Below are positions 48,373-56,832 of a DNA stretch of 64,000 nt, piece by piece; the first letter of the stretch is position 1; each line of letters starts with the position of its first letter. The position numbers and the translations under genes are program-made. The DNA is from Thermoanaerobaculia bacterium (GTDB lineage: Bacteria; Acidobacteriota; Thermoanaerobaculia; UBA5066). The stretch spans positions 1 through 64,000 of the forward strand of contig JAJVIN010000005.1 of the NCBI GenBank assembly GCA_022071945.1, written 5' to 3'. The notes under the pieces were generated by a model. It was not told where the DNA came from. It searched no databases and worked only from the letters and a program-made list of their open reading frames with translations.

Positions 48373-48913
48373 TCGCGTCAGGCGAAGTTCCCGGTGAGGT
48401 CGGGCGCGTCTCCCCAGAGACGCTCGAGCCCGTAGAAGCGGCGGGCTTCATCCTCGAAGATGTGAAAGACGACGTCGCCGAAGTCGAGCAAGATCCACGT
48501 CGCGGTCTGGTAGCCCTCGATGGAAATGGGCCTCACCTTCTCGTCCTTCATCGCGGTCTCGACGGCGTCGGCGAGGGCTTGGGCCTGGCGGGTGTTCGTC
48601 GCACTCGCCAGGACGAAGTAGTCCGTCATCGAGGTCAGGCCCGAGAGATTCAGGACCGCGATCTTCTCGGCCTTGCGATCGAGAAGCGCCGAGATGGCCT
48701 TCTTGAGGGCCCGTCCGAGCTTCTCGTCAGGAGTCGAGGCGGCCGGCGCCTTGGGCTTGGTTTTTTCGGGAGAGGTCTCGGTCTTGGTCCGCGAGCGCGC
48801 CGCCCTTTTCGGACCAGCGGCCACGGCTTCCCGGGTGACCCCTTCGAAGAGATCATCCACGGTGCCCGTCTGGGGGACGAGCAGGGGCGATTTCCTCGGT
48901 GACGGGGCCTTCT

Positions 48914-50703
<1,790 letters not shown>

Positions 50704-50982
50704 TCAGTCCCGCTGTTCCGCCGGACGCGGAGCCGGAGCGATGCTGACGAAGCGGCCCATCCGGCCCTTGTCGTGAAACGCGACGACCCCGTCGACCTTC
50801 GCGAAGAGACTGTCGTCCTTGGCTCGCCCGACGTTGACGCCGGGTTTCAGCGGGGTGCCCCGCTGCCGAACCAGGATCGAACCGCCCGTGACGAATTCGC
50901 CAGCGAAGCGCTTGACGCCGAGGCGCTGAGAATTCGAGTCACGGCCGTTCCTCGAGGAACCTTGCCCTTTTTTATGTGCCAT
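50704..50982 (-). CDS. rpmA: 50S ribosomal protein L27
   Basis: This is 92-residue L27, starting [21 protein letters not shown] with the characteristic flexible N-terminal tail that reaches the peptidyl-transferase centre. It then has [21 protein letters not shown] and [16 protein letters not shown]. It lacks the cleavable N-terminal extension seen in Firmicutes. The C-terminus runs a few residues longer than usual ([11 protein letters not shown]). It lies 34 nt after rplU. Confidence 0.97.
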   Translation of the reverse strand: MAHKKGQGSSRNGRDSNSQRLGVKRFAGEFVTGGSILVRQRGTPLKPGVNVGRAKDDSLFAKVDGVVAFHDKGRMGRFVSIAPAPRPAEQRD

Positions 50983-51016
50983 GAAAGACCTCTATCTGAA
51001 ACAGAAAGCTAGGCGC

Positions 51017-51337
51017 TCACGCCTGGATGGCCTGGATCCGGATTTCGAGAAGGTTCTGCCGGTGACCGTGCAGGCGCCGGAAGGTCTTGCGACGCTTCTT
51101 CTTGAACGCCAGCACCTTGGGGCTCCGAACCTCGCGGACGACGGTGGCTTTCACCGACGCGCCCTCAACGAACGGCTTCCCGAGACTCAACGTCTCGTTC
51201 TCGCCAACGGCGAGCACTTCCGTCACCGTCAGTTCGTCCCCCTTCTTGAGGGACTCCCCGGAAACCCGCTCGATCCGAACCACGTCACCCGTGGCGACCC
51301 GGACCTGCTTTCCTCCCGTCTGAATGACTGCGTACAT
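51017..51337 (-). CDS. rplU: 50S ribosomal protein L21
   Basis: This is 106-residue L21, starting MYAVIQTGGKQVRVATGDVVRIE and ending with the rRNA-binding KVLAFKKKRRKTFRRLHGHRQ segment. A GGAGG ribosome site precedes the ATG. It is the first gene of the rplU-rpmA-obg-nadD-rsfS operon, with a convincing promoter about 30-60 nt upstream. Confidence 0.97.
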   Translation of the reverse strand: MYAVIQTGGKQVRVATGDVVRIERVSGESLKKGDELTVTEVLAVGENETLSLGKPFVEGASVKATVVREVRSPKVLAFKKKRRKTFRRLHGHRQNLLEIRIQAIQA

Positions 51338-51368
51338 ATCCCTGGAGACCTCCGGTCAAAGGGGGCTG

Positions 51369-51397
51369 AGGGTAGCACCTCGACTTTTGAAAGTCAA
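51369..51397 (-). promoter_or_regulatory. Promoter of the rplU-rpmA-obg operon
   Basis: On the minus strand TTGACT (51397-51392), a 17-bp spacer and TACCCT (51374-51369) form a clear sigma-70-type promoter. The predicted start point near 51362 gives a leader of about 25 nt that includes the GGAGG of rplU. The -35 hexamer is identical to that of the promoter at 36033. Confidence 0.65.
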
Positions 51398-51546
51398 AAC
51401 GGCCCGCCCCATCTCGTTCTCCGGACCGCGCGAGCGGTCCGCCGATGGACGGCCGGGAAGCTCCCGGCCCGTGGATGATGCCTCAGGTTGTCAGAAACCG
51501 GAACCTCTTTGTGAGAGAGCCGTCCCTCGAGGGTGGCCTGCCGGGC

Positions 51547-52098
51547 TCACGGAAGGCCGAGGACCTCCCGGACGCGAGGGTTTCTGGCCTGCTCCTCGGC
51601 GATCAGGGCTCCGGGGTTCTCCAGCGCGGTCTTCAGCCGCGCCCTCTCCCTCGAGTCGAGCGCCTGGTTGTGGTCCTCGTCGAGTCCCCGGATCACCGCG
51701 TACAGAAGCCTCAGCTCCCTCTCCGACAGGCTCGAGTTGTTGGAGTCGATCCGGGAGAATTTCTCGAGGATCTGAACGCAGACGTCGGCCTCCTCGTCGG
51801 AAAGGCGCGCGTCGGCGTTGAAGTCGAGGTAGTCCAGAACGCGGTTGAGCAGGGCGAGGCTCGATGCGGACGGCTTTCGGAGCTTTCCGAGGATCCGGCG
51901 CGCCTGCAGGCGCTGCACGGGATCCAGATGTCCGTCGCCGCGCCTGTCGAACCGGCCCAGGACCCCGGCGAGGCTTCTGCGGCCTTCCTCGTCGAGCTGC
52001 GCCAGATCCCTGGCGAGACGTTCGCTTTCGTCCACGCAGTTGGAAAGGAAGCGGTCCACCACACCCTCCAGATCGAGCGTCAGACGGGATTGAGACAT
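51547..52098 (-). CDS. EF-hand-type calcium-binding protein
   Basis: This is a 183-residue soluble, helical, acidic/basic mixed protein. Loops at 92-103 (DFNADARLSDEE) and 140-151 (DEDHNQALDSRE) match the canonical 12-residue EF-hand pattern at positions 1, 3, 5, 9 and 12. A loop at 51-62 (DRRGDGHLDPVQ) is partial, and one near 118-129 (DSNNSSLSEREL) is degenerate. Helices flank each loop. There is no signal peptide or dockerin signature, so it appears cytoplasmic. Function is unknown. It is divergent from pfk and sits upstream of the rplU promoter. Confidence 0.7.
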   Translation of the reverse strand: MSQSRLTLDLEGVVDRFLSNCVDESERLARDLAQLDEEGRRSLAGVLGRFDRRGDGHLDPVQRLQARRILGKLRKPSASSLALLNRVLDYLDFNADARLSDEEADVCVQILEKFSRIDSNNSSLSERELRLLYAVIRGLDEDHNQALDSRERARLKTALENPGALIAEEQARNPRVREVLGLP

Positions 52099-52253
52099 CG
52101 GCTATTCCTTTCTCGATTCAGTCTACGCCGCCCCCCAGAGGGCCGGTTTTGAGACGCAGTGCATAATGAAAGGACGCATCCAGCACGGGTCCGTGACCGC
52201 CCAGGACATCGGGCCTCGCCCCAGCGCGGAATCCCTTCGAGGAGGAACCCTCC

Positions 52254-53462
52254 ATGACGAAGTACATCGGAGTTCTCACGGCGGGCGGCGACAGCCCCGG
52301 GCTGAACGCGGCCCTCAGAGGGATCGGCAAGGCCGCCATCGGGCGGTACGGCATGCAGGTGCTCGGCTTTCGGGACGGGTTCCGCGGACTCATGCAGAAC
52401 CGGACTCTGTGGCTCGACGAGCGAACACTCTCCGGAATCCTCACGATCGGAGGAACCATCCTCGGCACGAGCCGCGACAAGCCCCACGCCATGCCGGTGG
52501 CCGGAAAGACGATGGACATGACATCCCTGATCGTCGACCACTACCACCAGCACCATCTGGACGCCATCGTCTGCCTTGGTGGCGGAGGCACGGCGAAGAA
52601 CGCCTTTCACCTGATGAAGCAGGGCCTGAACGTCATCACGCTCCCGAAGACGATCGACAACGACGTCGCCATGACCGATTCGACGATCGGGTTCGACACA
52701 GCCCTGGGAATCGCGACGGAGGCCATCGACAGGCTCCACAGCACCGCTCACAGCCACCACCGCATCATCGTCGTGGAGGTCATGGGCCACCGGGCCGGAT
52801 GGCTGGCGCTGGGCGCCGGCGTCGCCGGAGGCGCGGACGTCATCCTGATCCCCGAGATCCCCTACGACATCGAGAGCGTCGCCGAGGCGATCCTGAAGAG
52901 GAGCCGGGGCGAGAAGAGGTTCTCCATCGTCTGCGTGGCCGAGGGAGCCATGTCGGTCAAGGAAGCCGCCGAAGCGCGCCGCAAGACCGAGGAGAAGCTC
53001 CGCACCAAAACCGAGGACGAGACGGCCGTCCCTGACGGCGAGAAGAAAAAGGCCGGCAAGAAGAAGGCCAAGGACAGGGAGAAGGACAAGGAGAGGGATG
53101 GCCGGTCCAGAGAAGTCGAAAGCGCAAGCTCGGAGGGAGACGGCGAGTCGAACATCGGCGGGGCCCTCTTTCTCGCTCGCAAGCTCGAGAAGCTGACGGG
53201 CCTGGAATCGCGCGTCACGATCCTCGGCCACCTTCAGAGAGGCGGAACACCTTCGGCCGCCGACCGGTTCCTCGCGACCCGCCTGGGCATCGAGTGCGCA
53301 AACCTCATCCACAGGGACCATTACGGCGTCATGGTTGCCGCGCGAGGCGATGGCACGGAGCCGGTGCCCCTCGATCAGGTCGCGGGCAAGCGCAAGGTCG
53401 TCCCCCTCGATCACCCGTGGATAGAGGCCGCCCGCGCCGTCGGGACGTCACTCGGCGGCTAG
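52254..53462 (+). CDS. pfkA: 6-phosphofructokinase (GGxGT/PKTIDND subgroup) with Lys-rich insert
   Basis: Phosphofructokinase phosphorylates fructose-6-phosphate. The protein has 402 residues. It has [16 protein letters not shown], the donor-site motif [11 protein letters not shown] (109-113 GGGGT), [14 protein letters not shown] (131-144), [14 protein letters not shown] and [13 protein letters not shown]. coli-type ATP-PFK has GGDGS and PGTIDND; PPi-PFK has GGDDT and PKTIDND. The mixed GGGGT/PKTIDND set fits a separate subgroup, so the phosphoryl donor is uncertain. An insert of about 60 residues (about 236-298), very rich in Lys/Glu/Asp, interrupts the C-terminal half. A GAGGAGG ribosome site precedes the ATG. 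Confidence 0.9.
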   Translation: MTKYIGVLTAGGDSPGLNAALRGIGKAAIGRYGMQVLGFRDGFRGLMQNRTLWLDERTLSGILTIGGTILGTSRDKPHAMPVAGKTMDMTSLIVDHYHQHHLDAIVCLGGGGTAKNAFHLMKQGLNVITLPKTIDNDVAMTDSTIGFDTALGIATEAIDRLHSTAHSHHRIIVVEVMGHRAGWLALGAGVAGGADVILIPEIPYDIESVAEAILKRSRGEKRFSIVCVAEGAMSVKEAAEARRKTEEKLRTKTEDETAVPDGEKKKAGKKKAKDREKDKERDGRSREVESASSEGDGESNIGGALFLARKLEKLTGLESRVTILGHLQRGGTPSAADRFLATRLGIECANLIHRDHYGVMVAARGDGTEPVPLDQVAGKRKVVPLDHPWIEAARAVGTSLGG

Positions 53463-53513
53463 AACCGCCCAGACGCCAGGACCGTGGCTCAACCAGAAGG
53501 AGGCGCCGACTCG

Positions 53514-53720
53514 ATGAGTTCCCCGCAGGAATCGCCCGACCCCTCTCTCATCCTCAGAGCCGGACTCTGCGCCGCCTGCCGGCATGCCAAGCTGATCCCG
53601 TCCCCCAGACGAACGTACGTGCTGTGCCGGCGAGCCACGGGGGAACCCGGCCTCGAGAAATATCCGGTCCTCCCGGTCTCGTCTTGCTGGGCCTTCGAGG
53701 AAGACCTGCGGGAGGCCTAG
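53514..53720 (+). CDS. Small four-cysteine protein
   Basis: This 68-residue protein starts at the ATG at 53514 with a strong AGAAGGAGG ribosome site. It has C19-x2-C22, C38 and C58 in a layout that suggests a small metal-binding fold (GLCAACRHAKLI, YVLCRRATGE, YPVLPVSSCWAFE). I recognise this layout as a recurring small conserved protein of unknown function. It lies 51 nt after pfk and may be co-transcribed with it. Confidence 0.65.
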   Translation: MSSPQESPDPSLILRAGLCAACRHAKLIPSPRRTYVLCRRATGEPGLEKYPVLPVSSCWAFEEDLREA

Positions 53721-53760
53721 GCCGGCCCGCGATTCAGGGCCCTCTAGTTCGTCTGATTCA

Positions 53761-53791
53761 TTGACTCGGGCCCTCTCGAGAGGCGGATAAT
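53761..53791 (+). promoter_or_regulatory. Candidate promoter of the small secreted protein
   Basis: TTGACT (53761-53766) and GATAAT (53786-53791) are separated by 19 bp, slightly longer than optimal. The start point would fall near 53798, directly at the GGAGGG ribosome site. Confidence 0.35.
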
Positions 53792-53809
53792 TTCTTGGAG
53801 GGATTCCGA

Positions 53810-54238
53810 ATGTACTCCGAGAACTCAGGCAGGATGGCCCCGAAGGTCTGGGCCCTCCTCTCGCTTTTGTTCCTCTCGTCCCTGGCATTCGCCGAGACTG
53901 GCACGTCCATTCAGTCAGCGTTCGCCACGGATTCGAAGGAGCGGCAGACCGAGAAGACGGTCTTTGACCTGGAAACACCCAAGATCTACATCATCTACAT
54001 GCTCGTGGACGCCCACAAGGGCGACAAGGTGAAGATCAACTGGATCGTCGAGAAGGCCGAGGGCTACAAGGACAACACCGTGTTCGACACCGCCGAGTCC
54101 TCCTCCCAGGCCGGAGCGTTCTATGGCGCCTTCGGCTACAGCAAGCCGAAGGGGGGCTGGCCGCCCGGAGCCTACCGCGCCGATCTCTACGTGGAAGGCA
54201 AGCTCGAGAAAAGCGTCAAGTTCCGCATCGGCAAGTAG
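53810..54238 (+). CDS. Small exported protein, beta-sandwich-like
   Basis: This 142-residue protein starts at the ATG at 53810 with GGAGGG 7 nt upstream. A signal peptide spans about residues 10-28 (VWALLSLLFLSSLAFAE). The mature part has alternating strands (KIYIIYMLVDAHKGDKVKINWIVEKAEG, GGWPPGAYRADLYVEGKLEKSVKFRI). Its ending, G.Y.a.ly..g......F.I, recalls Ig-like or immunoglobulin-fold extracellular domains. No catalytic residues or cysteines are present in the mature part. Function is unknown. It is convergent with the ferredoxin gene across a strong bidirectional terminator. Confidence 0.7.
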   Translation: MYSENSGRMAPKVWALLSLLFLSSLAFAETGTSIQSAFATDSKERQTEKTVFDLETPKIYIIYMLVDAHKGDKVKINWIVEKAEGYKDNTVFDTAESSSQAGAFYGAFGYSKPKGGWPPGAYRADLYVEGKLEKSVKFRIGK

Positions 54239-54317
54239 CCGGCTGACGGATTCGACCGGTTTCTGCCCGCCCGCGGCGGACCCCCTGGCACGCATGCTCA
54301 ATCCGGCGAAAAACAGT

Positions 54318-54345
54318 TCGCCCCCGCCTTCACGTGCGGGGGCGA
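54318..54345. terminator. Bidirectional Rho-independent terminator
   Basis: A perfect 10-bp GC stem, TCGCCCCCGC (54318-54327) with GCGGGGGCGA (54336-54345), has an 8-base loop between convergent genes. TTGTT follows on the plus strand. On the minus strand the stem is followed by ACTGTTTTTC, a good T-run, so it terminates the ferredoxin transcript best and the plus transcript probably as well. Confidence 0.8.
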
Positions 54346-54393
54346 TTGTTCATCCCCGGGCTGTCCCGAGAGACGACCCGTTCCGGGAAGGGC

Positions 54394-54639
54394 TCAGTGC
54401 AGGCTCTCGTACTTGGCCTGGAGGTCTTCCGGGCTCTCGACGTGGTTGGGGTCGTTGATGATGCAGCCGTCGACCGGGCAGACCTCGACGCACTTGGGGG
54501 CATCGAAGGCGCCGACGCACTCCGTGCACTTCGCAGGGTCGATTTCGTGAAAGCTGGCACCCTGAGTGATGGCCTCGTTCGGGCACTCGGGCAAACACGC
54601 GCCGCAGTTGATGCATTCCTCGGTGATCAGCATTGCCAT
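54394..54639 (-). CDS. 2[4Fe-4S] ferredoxin (Alvin/YfhL type)
   Basis: This 81-residue low-potential electron carrier has two cluster motifs: C9-x2-C12-x2-C15-x3-C19-P, and C38-x2-C41-x8-C50-x3-C54-P with the eight-residue insertion. The insertion and the roughly 20-residue C-terminal tail mark the Allochromatium/YfhL subgroup of clostridial-type ferredoxins. AAGGAGGG stands before the ATG. The 5' leader contains interleaved inverted repeats (54722-54758). The partner is unknown; radical-SAM HemN and other Fe-S enzymes are possible clients. Confidence 0.94.
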   Translation of the reverse strand: MAMLITEECINCGACLPECPNEAITQGASFHEIDPAKCTECVGAFDAPKCVEVCPVDGCIINDPNHVESPEDLQAKYESLH

Positions 54640-54901
54640 GGGGGGGGTCCCTCCTTATTTCTTGTGGGAAGCCTTGCCTGTTCCCAGAGACATCCTGCCA
54701 AACCGCGAGGCGTGTCTCAATGATTCAGAGGGTTCAATTCGCCTGAATCGTTTGAACCTAGTGCGGAAATCGAGACGCTGTCTCTTTCTTGTGGGATGAG
54801 CCGTCCGGCTCGGCAGGCACCGTCCTTCGGGCGTCTTTTCTTCGTCCCGCCCCGCTCACGGGACAGGAACCCGCGGCCGGGCGGGATAGCATTGACTTGA
54901 C
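54640..54901. other. AT-richer divergent intergenic region
   Basis: This 262-base gap between the leftward ferredoxin and the rightward helicase is visibly richer in A/T than the surroundings. It contains the interleaved repeats at 54722-54758. TAGCAT (54887-54892) lies 9 nt before the helicase GTG and is a candidate leaderless -10 element. I see no small gene or tRNA. Confidence 0.5.
54722..54758. repeat. Interleaved inverted repeats upstream of the ferredoxin gene
   Basis: GATTCAG (54722-54728) pairs with CTGAATC (54743-54749), and GGTTCAA (54731-54737) pairs with TTGAACC (54752-54758). The arms alternate A-B-A'-B', so both cannot form as simple nested hairpins but could form an H-type pseudoknot. 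Alternatively it is a composite operator. It lies 83-119 nt before the ferredoxin ATG. Confidence 0.5.
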
Positions 54902-56599
54902 GTGTCTGACCAGCTTCCCGGTGAACCGGGCTTCTCTTCCCTCGGCCTCGACTCTCGCCTCCTTTCCGCTCTCGTCACTCTCGGCTACGAGGAACCCACG
55001 CCGATCCAGATGCAGGCCATCCCGCCCCTGCTGGAAAAGCGGGACCTTCTCGCGCAGGCCGCCACGGGAACCGGCAAGACGGCGGCATTCGCACTTCCGA
55101 TGCTGCACCGGCTCTCCCTCGAGAGAGAGGGGAGCAATGCGGTCTTCGGCCTCATCCTCGTGCCAACCCGCGAGCTCGCCATGCAGGTCTCAGAGGCCGT
55201 CCACCGCTACGGCAAGGAGCTCGGCGTGCGCGTGCTGGCCGTCTACGGCGGAGCCTCGATGGGCCTGCAGCTGCGCGCGCTCACCCGCGGCGTCGACGTC
55301 GTCGTCGCCACGCCGGGCCGCGCCGTCGACCACATCCGCCGCGGGAGCCTTTCCCTGACGGCCGTGGAGCTCGTCGTCCTCGACGAGGCCGACGAGATGC
55401 TCGACATGGGGTTCCAGGAAGACCTCGAGGCCATCCTCGACGCGACGCCCGCCGGACGGCCGATGGCCCTCTTCTCGGCCACCCTTCCCTCGAGAATCAC
55501 GGGCCTCGCCGGCCGCCACCTCACCGATCCGGTCTCGATCAGGATCCAGGCGAAGCCGTCCGCCGGCACGGCTGGCGAGGCACGGGGGAGAATCCGCCAA
55601 ACGGCCTACGTCGTACCGCGCGCGCACAAGCTCGCCGCGCTTTCCCGGATACTCGACATCGAGGGGCCTTCCTCGACCATCGTCTTCTGCCGGACCCGGA
55701 CCGAGGTCGACCAGCTCACGGAAACCCTCAACGCCCGGGGTCACCGGGCGGAGGCTCTCCACGGCGGGTTCTCGCAGGAGCAGAGGGACCGGGTGATGAA
55801 GAGGTTCCGCGCGGGCACGGCCGACCTCCTCATCGCCACCGACGTCGCGGCCCGGGGTCTCGACATCGAACAGATCTCCCACGTCGTCAACTTCGACGTG
55901 CCGAGCGAACCAGACGCCTACGTGCACCGGATCGGCCGGACCGGCCGCGCCGGCCGGGAGGGGACGGCCATCACGCTCTTCGAGCCGCGGGAACAGTGGC
56001 TCCTTCGCAACATCGAGAAGGTGACGAAGCAGAGGATAGAGATCGCCCAGGTTCCGACCGTCGCCGACCTGAGGGCCCGGCGCCTCGAGTTGACGCGCGC
56101 CTCCCTCCGAGAGGCCCTCCTCGAGGGCGGCCTGGACGCCTTCCGTGTGGCCGTGGAATCCCTCGCGGAGGAGTTCGACGTCCTCGACATCGCCGCCGCG
56201 GGCGTCAAGCTCGCCCACCAGACGAGCGGGGCGACGGACGAGGAAGCGGAGATCCCCCAGATCCGGCTCTCCGTCGAGCGCCCTCTCTTCAGGGATGGCG
56301 GACCGGCCCCGGCCGGCAAGCCGGTACGTCGCGGAAAGAGATCCGCCGGTTCCGTCACGCTCTTCATCGGGGCGGGCCGCCAGGCCGGAATCCGTCCCGC
56401 GGACCTCTTCGGCGCGATCTCCAACGAGGCGAAGCTCCCCCCGGGCGCGATCGGAGCGATCGAGATCGCCGACCGCTTCTCACTTGTCGAGGTTCCCGAG
56501 GAGTTCGCAGACCGCGTCATCGCCGCCCTCAAACGGACGTCACTGCGGGGAAAGAAGGTGCCGGTCAGGCGAGAACGAGAAGACTTCGGCGGCCGGTAG
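54902..56599 (+). CDS. DEAD-box RNA helicase with DbpA-type RNA-binding domain
   Basis: This 565-residue protein has a GTG start. It has the Q motif with PTPIQMQAIPPLL, Walker A AATGTGKT (K59), VPTRELAMQV, LDEADEMLDMGF, FSATLP, the helicase-C motifs ATDVAARGLDIEQI and HRIGRTGRAGREG. A C-terminal domain (about 480-560: VTLFIGAGRQAGIRPADLFGAI, IGAIEIADRFSLVEVPEEF) matches the RRM-like DbpA/CsdA RNA-binding fold. DeaD/CsdA or DbpA roles in ribosome assembly or cold adaptation are likely. I cannot name the exact ortholog. Confidence 0.93.
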   Translation: MSDQLPGEPGFSSLGLDSRLLSALVTLGYEEPTPIQMQAIPPLLEKRDLLAQAATGTGKTAAFALPMLHRLSLEREGSNAVFGLILVPTRELAMQVSEAVHRYGKELGVRVLAVYGGASMGLQLRALTRGVDVVVATPGRAVDHIRRGSLSLTAVELVVLDEADEMLDMGFQEDLEAILDATPAGRPMALFSATLPSRITGLAGRHLTDPVSIRIQAKPSAGTAGEARGRIRQTAYVVPRAHKLAALSRILDIEGPSSTIVFCRTRTEVDQLTETLNARGHRAEALHGGFSQEQRDRVMKRFRAGTADLLIATDVAARGLDIEQISHVVNFDVPSEPDAYVHRIGRTGRAGREGTAITLFEPREQWLLRNIEKVTKQRIEIAQVPTVADLRARRLELTRASLREALLEGGLDAFRVAVESLAEEFDVLDIAAAGVKLAHQTSGATDEEAEIPQIRLSVERPLFRDGGPAPAGKPVRRGKRSAGSVTLFIGAGRQAGIRPADLFGAISNEAKLPPGAIGAIEIADRFSLVEVPEEFADRVIAALKRTSLRGKKVPVRREREDFGGR

Positions 56600-56832
56600 C
56601 CGTCGAGTCCGACCGCTGCCACCCCGCTTTGCAGCGCATGGGTGACTGTCCTCCGCGGCGATGTCGTAGAACTCTGCGGACGGCATCCTCCTGCATGACG
56701 GCCAGTCGCCACGGCCGCAACACTCAGCGGATCCCGAGGTTTATTCGCCGCGGTTGTTTAAGCGGGCCGACTAACCGTGCACTCCCGCCATGACTCAGCT
56801 CGACGTCGGCGCCTCTTCGCGCCGCTCGTCCG
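56600..56832. other. Intergenic region between the helicase and the exported esterase
   Basis: This is a 233-base gap between convergent genes. I see no convincing reading frame, RNA gene or strong hairpin with a T-run. A short AT-rich patch, TTTATTCGCCGCGGTTGTTTAA, lies near 56740-56762 (the sequence is given here only to name the patch by position; its core is GGTTGTTTAA). Confidence 0.35.

Noticed and set aside
54728-54760. tRNA T-arm-like word GGTTCAATTC upstream of the ferredoxin gene
   Set aside because: The flanking bases do not form a T-stem, and no acceptor or anticodon arm can be drawn around it.
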